A DNA stretch of 64,000 nt from Larix kaempferi (taxonomy: Eukaryota > Streptophyta > Pinopsida > Pinales > Pinaceae): the NCBI GenBank assembly GCA_027924585.1, contig BSBM01001436.1, forward strand, positions 1,240,001-1,304,000. Direction: 5' to 3'. Made by a program: the position numbers and the translations under genes. This document shows positions 45,560 to 57,061 of this stretch, piece by piece; position 1 is the stretch's first letter; the number at the start of each line of letters is the position of its first letter. The notes under the pieces are model-generated. The model was not told where the DNA came from and did no database searches. It saw nothing but the letters and a program-made list of their open reading frames with translations.

Positions 45560-48366
45560 GAAAGGGGCTGTAAGTCGTTGCAATGCGCCATTTTTTTGTT
45601 TTCTTTCATTGCCTTATCTTTTCTATTCTGTCATAATTCTTTGGCAGAATATATATGCCCCAGTTGTGGCCTCTTGGGCGAAGAGATGTCAGTGAAAGAG
45701 AGACACTACTATTGCTACCTCCACCAGGGTTCCAGTGTTGCCAATGACACATTCCTACTTCTGATCGTGTGTGCTTGGTTCCCACAGCTTCATTAGTTGG
45801 CCAAGGAGCATCATTGTTCTAGACAACCTGTACTTTAGCCTTCAAGCTCACTAGTAACTTGTAAGTTTAAAGTTTAAACCAGTATAATGGAGTGTTGGTT
45901 GTTTTTAGAAATTTTCTGTTCATTTTTTGTTATAGATTTTGTAGTTTCATAGTTTATTTAATATGTGTAGGCTGCAGCTATAGCCTCTGGACTAGTATAT
46001 AGCATGTTCCAATTTTGTGAATCATAATAGGCAAACAAACCAATTTCACAAAATGACATACATATTCTAAAACATGATTTACAAAAACAAAAAATGCAGA
46101 AAGTTTTGCTCTGCACCTCCAAAATCAACAACATCAGAAGGATGGAAATATGCTAAGAAAATTGATGGATATATCAGCACATGGGATCATAAATTTGTGG
46201 GAAACCATGAGGATATTGTGACCGAGTCCCAAACTAATGAATCTCTTGTTCTACAATACCTGGTAAGATGGTTATATTTATTGGATAGTTGGTAACCAAC
46301 CACATGTAGTATAAAGAAGCTATGAGAATGCAACGCAAGGTATTGGTAGAGAAGACATTAGATGGATTAGGAACTTGCCAAGGCCTTTTGTGTGCTAATC
46401 TCCTCTCAACCCTGGGTTAAGTACATATTTTATGCTATTAGTGAGAAAATCTACTTAATTCTAATTGTGTAAATGGAATTTTTCATTCTCTCTTTCATAT
46501 CCTATATGTTGTTACGATATGTGTACTTTATGTGATTAATTCAGCATACATTTATGATCCTGATGATTGACACACTAGTGGTTAGAAAATCTTGAAGGTA
46601 CTTCAATTTTGTGGGTGAGCACCAAATGTTAGCAACATATGAGAGGAAGCTTATGAATAAATGCTTATTTCATATCATATTGCTAAAAATCTGTTTATCA
46701 AATCTCAAGGTTGTCTATAATTTTGTTTTGTCATGGGGAATTTTGTTACTTATTAACTTGGTAGAGTCAACTGTTAGATAGTTAATTGGAGATGCATCAA
46801 ATAACGAAGTACAGGAAAGGCCTGGAGGCTAGAGATGATCTAGATTCTGAATATGCACTAGGTGTTGAACAACCATGTAATGGCCCAGAGATGCAGCAGG
46901 TGGTAAACAGTAAAATATCTTCCTGGAGACGTACCTTCTGGCAAATGATTCAAATAGTGTTCCTGTTGGGTATGCTCCAAGTTTAAAAGGTTATGAATGC
47001 AGTTGTTGTATAGTATCCTTTATTAATCATAAAAATATATTGTTTATATTTCAAGGTGAAAGCTAATCACTTGTCATTTTATCCTTTGTTGTATTTGGAG
47101 GAATGGCTAAGAATCACATATGTATGCAACATAAGATAGACCTGGAAAGCAGCTTAATGTGATGCTTAATTCATAGGAGGTATCTTGCAAACCACCTACA
47201 AGGAAATTTCCAAACTAATAAACAATCTCCATAAATGCATGTTTCATATGATATTATGCAAAAAATTGATACAACTTTTTTTATCGTATGCATTGTCTGA
47301 AAAATTGCTCAATTCATAATTCTCTTTCAAAGTATGATAAGGTAAGATAATATAATTTTATTAACATCCAATGAATGACCACAAAAGTAAGTCAATGGGA
47401 CTAAAAGGATACAATCACCATTCACTTGACCTTAGTGTTTTTCCCTTGGGCTTCAAGGCTCAGCAGTCTAATGAGCATTGCGAAGGAGTTCAGAGGCAAT
47501 ATGGATGCCTTTTTAGTGATCTTGCTTTTATAGATTTATGTTTCTGTATTTGACAATGATGTTATTTTATTTGATTAACAACTTAAGTCTTATCGTCTGA
47601 TATTATGGAGTCTCTAGAGAAGCAACTGAGAGAAAACACGGAAAGCATATTGGAGAAGCCCAGAGCCATCTGCAGGGAGAAAAATGTATGAGTTCTTTCC
47701 AGATCTCAGAGTAAGATTCCCTTGAATTACTAGTGAAAGATTGAGATAGAGTTTATCTAGGATATCTCCAAAGAGAAACATTATGATAATTGGCCTTTTA
47801 TGATGGCATTGTTCCAAATGCAAAGTGCTAACACTGTAAATTTGAATATATAGGTTGAACACGCAGTCACTGAGAAGCTCTTCACTGGTACAAGATGCTA
47901 ATTATTTCAATAATTCCAAACACAATACAACAGCAATTGTGTACCTGTGAAACTCATCTATATTGAAGTGGGAAGTCACTATAACTACTGCTGAAACTAT
48001 TACATATGCTTGTCTTTCTGGAAGCAAGATTCTCTTCAGTGACAAATTGAAGATTAAGATTGACCTATCTAATCTAGTATACAAATATGCCAAGAGTTGT
48101 ACTTAAATATATTACCTTCCATAATGTCATCGTTCCAAATGTAAAGTGATCACATTCAAAATTTGAGCACATAGTCGGAACGCAGAAATCGAAAATACAA
48201 ATATTCTGATTATTTCAAAGATTCGAAATCCATAATTCTAGCTTAAATAGACCAAGAACTGGAGTGATGATTCTAAGGATATAATCAATTCATTAATTGT
48301 ATGGGTCTGTATCATAGAAATTTGAGTAAGGAGATTTATAGAATGCACAAAAAACTGGTAGAGCTT
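45560..48366. other. No convincing gene; a few short frames
   Basis: Frames at 46074-46295 (WKYAKKIDGYISTWDHKFVG...) and 46786-46986 (+) have protein-like composition but no domain I recognise and no clear splice sites. A diverged direct repeat of about 80 bp links 47800-47880 with 48115-48195 (TTCCAAATGYAAAGTG). Confidence 0.4.
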
Positions 48367-48395
48367 CACATTTGACAATATTATTGTCAAATGTG
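48367..48395. repeat. Perfect 14-bp palindrome with 1-nt centre
   Basis: CACATTTGACAATA and TATTGTCAAATGTG are exact inverted complements around one T. Confidence 0.9.
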
Positions 48396-49499
48396 TTAGG
48401 AATCAGAGCATTCTATATCAATTTATTGAATGCAACCTTGACCTTTCAAAGTCGAATCTAGAATATATTGTCCAATCAAAGTTTTCACCAAACTCTAGAA
48501 TGTGTGTGTGAAACTTAACTAATGATAACCTATGGCCAATGGATATGTAGGTCTCAATCTTTCTTTTTAATATGATAAAAAATTAATAAAGTGGTGTGTC
48601 CAAGCTAAATATGATAAAAATTTAATAAAGTGGTGTGTCCCAAGGATGGGTGGAGGATGTCATTGCATAAACACTAAAAAATATAATTAGTGGACGAAAC
48701 TCGACTTAGGCAGGGAATTAAGTAAAAAAAAAAGTTATTTTGTGAACGAAGATTAACATAAAACATTTATAAAATTATTATATAAACTCAAATAATTTAT
48801 AATAATTTTAAATAAGTATTTAAACCTTTGGGTAATATTTTGGTAAAAGGTGATGTCTAGTTTTCCAAACAAACAATGGTAAGCTAGACATTTGACTCAA
48901 TGGAGTAGTGCAACACAAGCCAGATTGGGAATTTGACGAGATGGGAAAAATGGAGAATTTGGACACAAAAGAATTTAAGGTGCAAACAAACTTGGTAAAA
49001 TTTGTGCATTTTGGCAAAAGTTCAAAAATTTTGACGGGGAAGAATTTGGTACTAATAGTATGCATCCAGTGTTCATATGGTGTTAGATTTATTGTTTGAA
49101 AGAGAATACCTATCTTTGAAAGGGAACATGGTGATTAATTTTCTATTGGAGTTAAAAGCAAAGAAACAACTTCAAAGTTCAGAGCTAGTTCTTGTGTGAT
49201 TAAAAGAAGGTTTGCTAACATGAAAACTAAGTTCATCTTCATTCACACTTTCTCATTTTGATTATTATATATTTCTTTGCTTGATCATCCTAGAGGGGCT
49301 TAACCTTCTATTATGGCTTGACTTTAAAAGTGTTGGAATCTCTCAATCAATGCACTGAATTTTTCAAGTTGAGTGTTCTTTAGAGAAATTGTAATTCCAA
49401 TGTAAGAAAGTATAAGTACCCCCTTTTCCATAATTTGGCAAGATGGTGTTAACTATTGGAAATTTTATTCTCATTTCAATCCATACGTAATTCTATTTA

Positions 49500-49571
49500 A
49501 GGGTGTTAGCTCAATGGTAGAGCACCTACCTTATAGGTAGGAGGTTGGTGGTTTGATTCCACCGTGCCCTA
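49500..49571 (+). tRNA. tRNA-like cloverleaf, anticodon UAU, probably decayed
   Basis: A full cloverleaf can be drawn: D stem GCTC/GAGC with loop AATGGTA, anticodon stem CCTAC/GTAGG with loop CTTATAG (anticodon TAT), variable loop AGGTT, T stem GGTGG/CCACC with loop TTTGATT, discriminator A. The acceptor stem AGGGTGT/GTGCCCT has three G-T pairs in positions 5-7, and position 56 is T where C is almost universal. Each oddity is explained by C-to-T change. The internal promoter A box (TAGCTCAATGG) is good, the B box (GGTTTGATTCC) has one mismatch. The body resembles bacterial or organellar tRNA types (A-start, GCCCTA end, as in plastid valine tRNA); origin is inferred. Confidence 0.65.
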
Positions 49572-49638
49572 TTTATATTCTGATACCACTAAAAAGAGAA
49601 ATGACTGAAAAAATTACAAAAATTTGCATATAAACAAC

Positions 49639-49949
49639 CACCATTACAACATGAGAGATAAGTGACCAAAATATGCATATAAATGACCACTTTTGAGTTG
49701 GCGATCGTTGGTAGAAAATTAGCGATAATTTATCACGTGACCATTAACGACCAAATATATTACCAGATTAATGACCAAATATATGACCACAAGATAAGCT
49801 ATAAATGACCAAGCTAAATATGACCACATTTTTTGTCGCGTGATATATGGCCACTAATTTGCTACCAGTGGTCACCAACTCAAAAGTGGTCATTTATATG
49901 TGGATTTTGGTCATTTTTTTGGTCACTTATCTCTCATTTTGTACTAGTG
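49639..49949. mobile_element. CACTA-type MITE, 311 bp
   Basis: Right terminus TTTTGTACTAGTG is the complement of the CACTAGTACAAAA start at 21652; the left terminus CACCATTACAACATGAGAG matches it with three differences. The interior is nearly self-complementary and full of ATGACCA/TGGTCAT motifs. Too short for a transposase, so non-autonomous. The flanking triplets (AAC and ACT) do not match, so the TSD has decayed or the left end is imprecise. Confidence 0.78.
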
Positions 49950-49952
49950 ACT

Positions 49953-50250
49953 GTACCCCTCTTAATATTATTAACCAAAAATAACAAATAATTAAAAAAA
50001 TTCATATAATCTCATGTTTATTTCTTCATGTATATTTGTTGTAGTTTAAACATAATTTGGTTCTTTGATTCATTAGATTGATGTTTGTAATATAAGTGAA
50101 AAGAACGTTTCTTTCCACTATATCCCTCTTAATATTATTAACAAAAAATAAAAAGTAACTTAAAAAATTCATATATGCTCATAAAATGAAAAATTAAAAC
50201 CAAATGAAAAGTAATTAAAAAATCCATGTTGGCTCATAAAATATAAAAAT
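49953..50250. repeat. Dispersed repeat, copy B, with internal duplication
   Basis: CCCTCTTAATATTATTAAC occurs at about 49957 and 50126; the segment 50010-50120 matches 21536-21651. Confidence 0.65.
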
Positions 50251-51018
50251 AAATAAAACCAACATAGATCCATCTTAAAACATAAAACATGTATATATAT
50301 AAAGCACAGAGAGGGATCAAATTTCGAGTTGTTTCACAATTTCCAACATATGTAAAATTGAATGTTTGAAACCTATTAGAAATTAGTGTTAATGTTTACA
50401 TTCTTTTCCACTTTTATTTTGAACAATCTTCTCAATTTTTTTCAATTTTACCAATGCACCCCACTATAATGCTGGTTTCGGAGAAGTTTATAAATGAGGA
50501 AAAATCAAAGGGGAAGCATACCAAACATGGATGGTATTCAATTACCACTATATCCCAAGTCACCAATTTCAAACATCTAAAGTAGCACTAGTTGTTCAAA
50601 TGTTGGGAATGAAAAAGATGATATAAAAGTTGGCATGAATTATTTCTTATAAGATACCCATGCTTTCAAGGGAAAGTTGTTAAATGCATTCCAACAAGAG
50701 GATGTTGAGGATGATGCTTATATAGTTGATACATCTTTTAAAGCTTGACATATTATTCAACCACCTCTCTCTTTGGACATGTATCAATATCTACCCAACT
50801 AGGGACAACCAAGTTACTACACTACTTGAAATACATGTATTGTATATGTTTGTTTCTTAGTACTACTCAAGGTTCAACTAATCATTAAATCCCTTATGCT
50901 TTAAATATCTAAATGGATTTTATTAGTTCTTAATTATAGCGTACATTTAAATTGCTCTCTAATTCCAGGCTATTCAAAGTCACCGTACTTCCAATTGATA
51001 ATGTGCTCCTTGATAGTT

Positions 51019-51239
51019 TTTTTTTTGGTATTAGGGGAATCAACAATTGGGGACTAGGATGGTACTCACGTGACACAGGGTCCAAGGATCCAATCCCGCT
51101 ACCACTATACCCCTAGGTGCACCCACACATCCCGCAAGCATGGGGCATGGGTAAGCCAGGGTGATTTGAACTCATGACCTCCATTTACAACTTGTCCTTC
51201 ATATCAAGCGAATCACTGGTTGAGCTACACCCCTACGGG
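51019..51239 (-). mobile_element. tRNA-derived SINE, 20-bp TSD
   Basis: TAATGTGCTCCTTGATAGTT flanks the element exactly (50999-51018 and 51240-51259). On the - strand the element starts ACCCGTAGGGGTGTAGCTC, with an A-box-like GTAGCTCAACCAGT and a B-box-like GAGTTCAAATC, and ends in a poly(A) tract (the T run at 51017-51026). No coding capacity; it depends on LINE enzymes. The perfect long TSD points to a relatively recent insertion. Confidence 0.9.
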
Positions 51240-51889
51240 TAATGTGCTCCTTGATAGTTACAAAGAGGGAAAAAAACTATTGAAAATGTTGGGTGATGAC
51301 TGCATACCATATCATACTTCTCAAAATTATCAAAATTCTTTACAGAGACAAACATGTGGATAAAGAGATATGTCTAAAAATAAAATAAAAAGGAAAAATG
51401 GTCCTCCTAATGAGATATTGAGGTATATGTCTATAATGTTAGGGATTCAAGGTATATTTGATTGTAAAGAATTATCCATGTTTCCAAGGGGGTAGAAAAT
51501 GTTCAAAACACGTGCATTCATATTTTGCCACAAAATTATCGTATTTCTAATCAATTTTAATTATTTATGGCCCCTTGTAGACCTTTATCATTTTGTCTTA
51601 AAATTGGTAACACTAATTAAAAAATGCTCTCCCATATAATTATAAAGTTCCCTACCCCCAATTTTTTACCATTTTACGAAAATATATATTTATAAATTGA
51701 AATACTCCCTCTATTCCCTCAAGTAGTATTTGTTAGAATTCTATAGTGAACCCTCTATTCATGTTGCATGACCATGTCATCCATCACACATAAGTGAGCT
51801 ATGAATTATGTGGATCCTAATGGAGCCAATAACCATGAATCACATAGAGGATAAATGGCCTAACCATGAAGCAGACAGAGGATAAATGG

Positions 51890-53340
51890 CCTAATAAATA
51901 CAAGTATGAAGTATGAATCCTTTAGTTGAGCATAGCCATAGGTGAGAAGAATGAATGTCTACCTCCTTTTGAAGTATCATATTGTCACAATTGTTACCAC
52001 ATTTCATGGATCCCCCATTTATGATCATTATTTTTAAATTGTTGACATCGTGGATATAATAGTGCATTTCTTGAGTGATGTATTGATGAATGAAATTGTG
52101 GGTGCTACCACTATCTATTAAGACAATGACCTTTGAATGTTTGATATAGATGACCAACTTTAACAAATAGGGAGTTTAAATATTGGTTAAGGCATGGAGG
52201 GAGATGTGGAGTTCTTCACCTAGCTATTCAAGAATAGTTAGGTGATTTCCTCTAGAGTCACACCATCAACTTCATCATTATTAATGTCCTCAAAGATGAA
52301 CATAAATAAATTATGATCCTTACATTATGCCCTTTGAAATACTTTTCATCCCAGTTGTAGTAGAGAACCTTGAGATGATGTTCCACCATTTTGACTCATG
52401 TCAACTTTTGGATCTTGATGGGTGGAGAAGGTTGTGAAGGGGCCACAATATTTTGGTGTGGGCATGGAACAAAGTTTGCGAATTTGGATTGGGAATATGG
52501 CACAACTTGGGCATGACAAGTGTGCTAAGAGCCTCCAAAGGTAGCATGTTGATTCATCTCAACTTGGAATTTTATTTCCTCCTTAATATGCTTTAAAAAA
52601 TTTGCTAAATTTTGTGTTATGATTGCCAAATGCTCAAAGGCATCAATATATTCTTCCATGGTGGCTATTTGATGCAACTTATTAAACTAGTGTACAAAAT
52701 TAGTATTTTGCATAAAGTGGACAAACATGTATTTCACAAACTACTTCCATGCAATGAATCATGGAGAGGATTATTAGGCCATTTCCACTACTTTGAATGT
52801 TTCCAATCTAGATATACAACTCAAGTTCATTCTTTCAATACATCATCCTCTATAACATAGAGGGAAAAGTAGTGTTCCATTAGGTCAACCCACCTTGTTA
52901 GATTTGACCCATCGAACTTATTATTCAAATCAATTTTAGGTAAGTTAGGTAGCATATGGGGACATGGTCATGAAAGGAGTTTCCTATACAATAGCCATCG
53001 CCCTTGAGTTCATCATCAACTTATTTACCTAAGTTGTTAGAGCCTTCACCTAGGAAATTTTCAAGACCATCAAACTTACCCTTAAGCTTCTCGTTGTTAT
53101 CAAAACGAAGGGATAGTTGGCTATTCACGATAGTCATGTTGGTCTACATTTTTCTCACTGATTAGGTGAGGGTCTCGACTACTCATAAGTTACTTACCTT
53201 TGTTAGAGGCTTCACCTAGGAAATCTTCAAGATCATCATGCTCACCCTTAAGCTTTTCATTCTAATCAAAACAAAGGGAGAGTTGGCTATCTACATTTTG
53301 CTCACTATGATTGTCATGCTCTTATTATGGGTCATGAGAC
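51890..53340 (-). pseudogene. Ty3/gypsy gag-protease relic
   Basis: On the - strand, gag pieces (KLHQIATMEEYIDAFEHLA near 52690-52620; VLYYNWDEKYFKGHN near 52370-52310, a broken zinc knuckle) precede an open protease frame at 52166-51891 with VIVLIDSGSTHNFIH, the retropepsin active site. Many stops in gag. LTRs are not found. Unrelated to the array at the window start. Confidence 0.75.
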
Positions 53341-54320
53341 CATGGAGATCACTTGAAAGCTTATCTAAAAGCTATATCAACATAATCAATACCACGTAAA
53401 GCTATATCAACATAATCAATACCAAGGAATATGTTGAAATGAGTCACAAACAACTATAATGACAAAGAGCTAGATACATTTAAAAAACTTAAACATTAAA
53501 CTTTTATGCATCCCAACAAGCTATGCCAAACAAAATTAAGAAGACCTTAGATCAACAACAAGGGTTTCCCAACTATCCTTGGCAACTTAGATAACAATTC
53601 CAATAAGGTCTAACAACCTTTGATAACAATTCTAATAACCTATTGAGCTACCATTAGCACGTACCCTAAACAAGGTCACAACCTTTTATAACAGTTCTAA
53701 TAACCAGTTGTGCTACTCTGTAGCATGTACCCGAATTAGATAGAAGATATGGTGATGGTCTGCACTGTATGGGCAGAAGAAACTATTTGCTGTTTCACGC
53801 TCTACTGCCAGAGATGGCTCCCAAGTGGTTCCAGCTTATAAGACGCCATGTTAGCGTAAGGTTAAGAAATGTGAAATTGCGTGCCCACGTATGAGTTTGA
53901 AAATGGTCTTAGCTTTTTCAAAAGCATAAACAAATATATAAACTTTTTGTATTCACAGCCCACTATGATCGGCACCCACAATCTGTGCTTTGCTGAGTAG
54001 CAACTTCCATTACTCTCTACTCTAACAAATTATCTATGTCATGATCTAACCCACTCTCCACTACGAAAAGCTATCAAACGTATTGGATCAGCGAGAAAAA
54101 AAAATGATCACCCTTACTCATGACATTCCACTACGAAAAGCTACGTACGTGCATGAGCAGCCAAAAAAAAAGGATTAGCCTTCCCCGTTTAAACAATGTC
54201 TGTAAATACTATTTTATTCAACTTGTTTATAAAGATCAAATAGTTGGAAGAATTCATGGGAAGTTAGTTGCTAAGCAAGCAAATAAAATATTGTTTTAAA
54301 TAAAATTGCATTTGGTCACA
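53341..54320. other. Upstream region of the dirigent gene; no other gene seen
   Basis: Contains a 30-bp direct repeat (AAAGCTATATCAACATAATC, about 53370 and 53398), a diverged repeat around 53600-53735 (CTAATAACCxxTTG) and a duplicated CCACTACGAAAAGCTA (about 54059 and 54127). Confidence 0.5.
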
Positions 54321-54323
54321 CGC

Positions 54324-54330
54324 TATAAAT
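54324..54330 (+). promoter_or_regulatory. TATA box of dirigent gene
   Basis: TATAAAT lies 113 bp before the chosen ATG, a usual distance for a plant promoter with a short 5' UTR. Confidence 0.6.
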
Positions 54331-54442
54331 TACGTTGTGACTTTGATAGCTTCAGTACCCTTCCTTGAGCATGTGATCTCTGTCACTGTCTGTGTTCAAT
54401 CATTCTTGTCTCATATTGTTCTCAGCTAAACGCATACCCAGA

Positions 54443-55036
54443 ATGGCAAGCATGAAGGTGCACTTTCTAGGGATTCTTGTGTTGACTGCTGCTTTGCTGG
54501 AGTCGACAGATGCAGTCTGCAATAAAAGGAGGAGTTCAAGGAATCGTAGGGTTCCTTTAAAGCCTTGCAAGAATCTGGTGTTCTATTATCATGATATCCT
54601 TTACAATGGCTCTAACGATCACAATGCAACATCTGCGCTTGTGGCTGCTCCCAAAGGGGACAACCTTACCGCTCTAGCTAGCAACAATAATGACAACTTC
54701 GGACAAATGGTGGTGTTCGACGATCCTCTCACACTCGACAATAATCTACACTCCCCTCCGGTGGGCCGAGCTCAGGGATTCTATTTCTATGACTTGAAGA
54801 ACACCTACGGCGCCTGGTTTTCATTCACAATTGTGCTGAACTCTACAGATCAGAAAGGCACAATCACATTGGCTGGCGCCGATCCAACGACTGTTGAACA
54901 CAGAGATATTTCAGTGGTAGGAGGCACCGGTGATTTCTTCATGACCAGAGGAATCGCCACCCTCACCACCGACACGTTCCAGGGAGGAGCTTATTTTCGT
55001 CTCCGCCTGAATATCACACTCTACGAGTGCCACTGA
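54443..55036 (+). CDS. Dirigent-like protein, 197 aa, intronless
   Basis: Dirigent proteins steer coupling of monolignol radicals to single stereoisomers in lignan and related phenolic synthesis, acting in the cell wall. Residues 1-24 are a signal peptide ([15 protein letters not shown] core). The dirigent domain runs from about residue 44 with [63 protein letters not shown] and a C-terminal [14 protein letters not shown]. Five N-glycosylation sequons (N55, N61, N74, N133, N190) and cysteines C42 and C196, which could form the family disulfide. Length and single exon fit the family. Start: an upstream in-frame ATG at 54392 would add 17 residues before the signal peptide, so the ATG at 54443 is preferred; the next one (54452) is also possible. 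No lesions seen. Stereochemical output cannot be read from sequence. Confidence 0.93.
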   Translation: MASMKVHFLGILVLTAALLESTDAVCNKRRSSRNRRVPLKPCKNLVFYYHDILYNGSNDHNATSALVAAPKGDNLTALASNNNDNFGQMVVFDDPLTLDNNLHSPPVGRAQGFYFYDLKNTYGAWFSFTIVLNSTDQKGTITLAGADPTTVEHRDISVVGGTGDFFMTRGIATLTTDTFQGGAYFRLRLNITLYECH

Positions 55037-55188
55037 TCATTATAAGCTCACCATTGTCTGCAATGGAAACAATCAGGAAAAGAGAAGTCTGTACTGTGTA
55101 GACAGTTACATAACGTCTCAAGTGTTGCTTTAAATTTTTCTAGTATTGTATCAGTCTCTTTCGTCGCTGTGTTTTCTACTTTGCTTTG

Positions 55189-55194
55189 AATAAA
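55189..55194 (+). terminator. Likely polyadenylation signal of dirigent gene
   Basis: AATAAA lies 153 bp after the stop. The surrounding stretch is duplicated about 58 bp downstream (GCTGTGTGTTCTGCTTTGC), where the signal has become AAATAGG. Confidence 0.6.
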
Positions 55195-55390
55195 ATGAGT
55201 TCACTTCAGTTGTGGTTGGTTGCTGTGTGTTCTGCTTTGCTTTAAATAGGATGAGTAAGGTCGGTTGAAATTTTTTAGTTTGAATTAATAATTTATATAT
55301 TATACATATTTTATTGCAGATATTTTTTCAATAATTATTGAGTTGATTTAAATGTGATAAATTACTTGTTTAATGGTTAAATTTTTAATT

Positions 55391-55675
55391 TACCAGTTTG
55401 AATCTTTACTTCTTTAAGGCAATATATTGTCTTTATTCTTTTTTTTTCACAAAACTTTCTAGGAAAATGTGTACAAGTCTTACTAATTGAAGTATGCCTT
55501 CTGCTATCTTTATTCTTTTATATATATATATATATACCAGTTTGAATCTTTACTTCTTTAAGGCAATATATTGTCTTAATTATTTTTTTCACAATTTTTT
55601 TTCGAAAATGTGTAGAAATCTTATTAATTTAACTATCTCTTGGGGTATCTTTATTCTTATATATATATAAGTAGC
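55391..55675. repeat. Tandem duplication, about 144 bp x 2
   Basis: TACCAGTTTGAATCTTTACT starts both copies (55391, 55535); each ends in TCTTTATTCTT plus TA repeats. Confidence 0.8.
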
Positions 55676-55796
55676 AGTATTATATATATATATATATATT
55701 CTTTATAACTTAATAAAAGAGATATAGTTTTTAATAGAGTGCCAATTTTTATTATGAGTTTGAATCTTTACTCATTGTTAAGATTAATATAAATTT

Positions 55797-55985
55797 TTAT
55801 AAGCTTCATAGTGAAATTGGGGGCTGGACAACCCCTACAAAGAATTGGGTTGAAATGATCTTGACATAAAAATCACTTTCTCTTAAAATGCTCTACCTAC
55901 ATCCACATTGCACCCACATTAGATCTCAATTCCATAATCTTTGCTATGACAAGAAACGCCATCATCATCATCACCATCATATATA
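55797..55985 (+). pseudogene. LINE 3' end relic
   Basis: Matches the end of the LINE at 20290-21430: ATAAGCTTCATAGTGAAAT, AATCACTTTCTCTTAAAATG and CACATTAGATCTCAATTCCATAA, then (ATC)n and (AT)n. Only the region of the C-terminal Cys/His motif is covered. Confidence 0.65.
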
Positions 55986-56129
55986 TATATAAATAAAGGA
56001 GATGTAATTCTTAAAATATAGTTTACTAATTTTTATTATGAATATTTAAGAACTCAATATAGGATATATAATTCTTAAAATATAGTTTGCTAATTTTTAT
56101 TATGAATATTTACTTCTTATATATATCTA

Positions 56130-57015
56130 TATAGTTTACTAATGTCAACCATAGTTAATTAAAGTTAACCATATTTCACTATAGTTATTCATAGTAAAAG
56201 AATAGTCATCAATGATTAACTAAAGGTCAAGCTTGGTCAACCATCTTCAATTATAATTAACCATGTGATCAATTAAAATCAACTACAAAAACCAAAGTAA
56301 TTGATATTCAACCACAATTCACTAAATTCGACCATAGTTAACTAAAATCAATTGTGGCAAACCAACATCCAGTATGGTCAAGCAATAATGAACCATGGTA
56401 AACTATGGTCTAACTTATTCAACCATCATTTTTAACCCATCTCCAACCATGGTCAATGCTAGTCAAACAGAGTTAGTGGTGCCTAACCAAAGTAAACCAT
56501 ACACAACCAAGGGTCACTAAAGTAAACCATGGTTAACTAAAATCAAGAAATAGTCAACCATGTTGCATTAAAGTTGAAAATGGTTTGCTAAAGTCGACCA
56601 TCCATAAACAATAGTCAACAATGGTTTACTATGATCAAACTTGGTTAACTCTCATTTTACACCATTTGCTAGCCATGGCCAATGTTGGTCAAGCATGTTC
56701 AACCTTAGCTAAGAAAATTCAACCATAACTTACAAAATATCAACCATGGTTAGCTAAATCCAACCATAATCTATCATGGTTCATTAAAATCAACCATGGT
56801 CACACAATAGTCATCCATGTTTAACTATGGTCAAACTTAGTCAACCATGTTCAAACATAGTTAACCATTGTTAACTAAAGTGAACCATTATAAACCATGG
56901 TTAACTAAAGTCAACCATTGTTGACAAAAGTTAACCATTATAAACCATGGTTGACAAAAGTAAACTACAAAAACCATGATTGACTAAAGTTAACTACAAA
57001 ATCAAACAATCATAT
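56130..57015. repeat. Degenerate minisatellite of AACCATGGTTAACTAAAGTC type
   Basis: For nearly 900 bp short blocks AACCATGGT, TTAACTAAAGT and GTCAACCAT recur with variable spacing. Each block is close to palindromic (ACCATGGT, GTTAAC). No coding frame. Confidence 0.8.
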
Positions 57016-57061
57016 AAATAAAATTAACTCAATTCATATTTGTATTTTGATTATTCATATT

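Noticed and set aside
46074-46986. Possible exons of an unknown gene (WKYAKKIDGYISTWDHKFVG and LANDSNSVPVGYAPSLKG)
   Set aside because: Protein-like but unrecognised, frames do not join cleanly, and I cannot separate them from chance.
50470-50520. AGFGEVYK-like peptide suggesting a protein kinase glycine loop
   Set aside because: Interrupted by a stop, only about eight residues match and nothing kinase-like follows.
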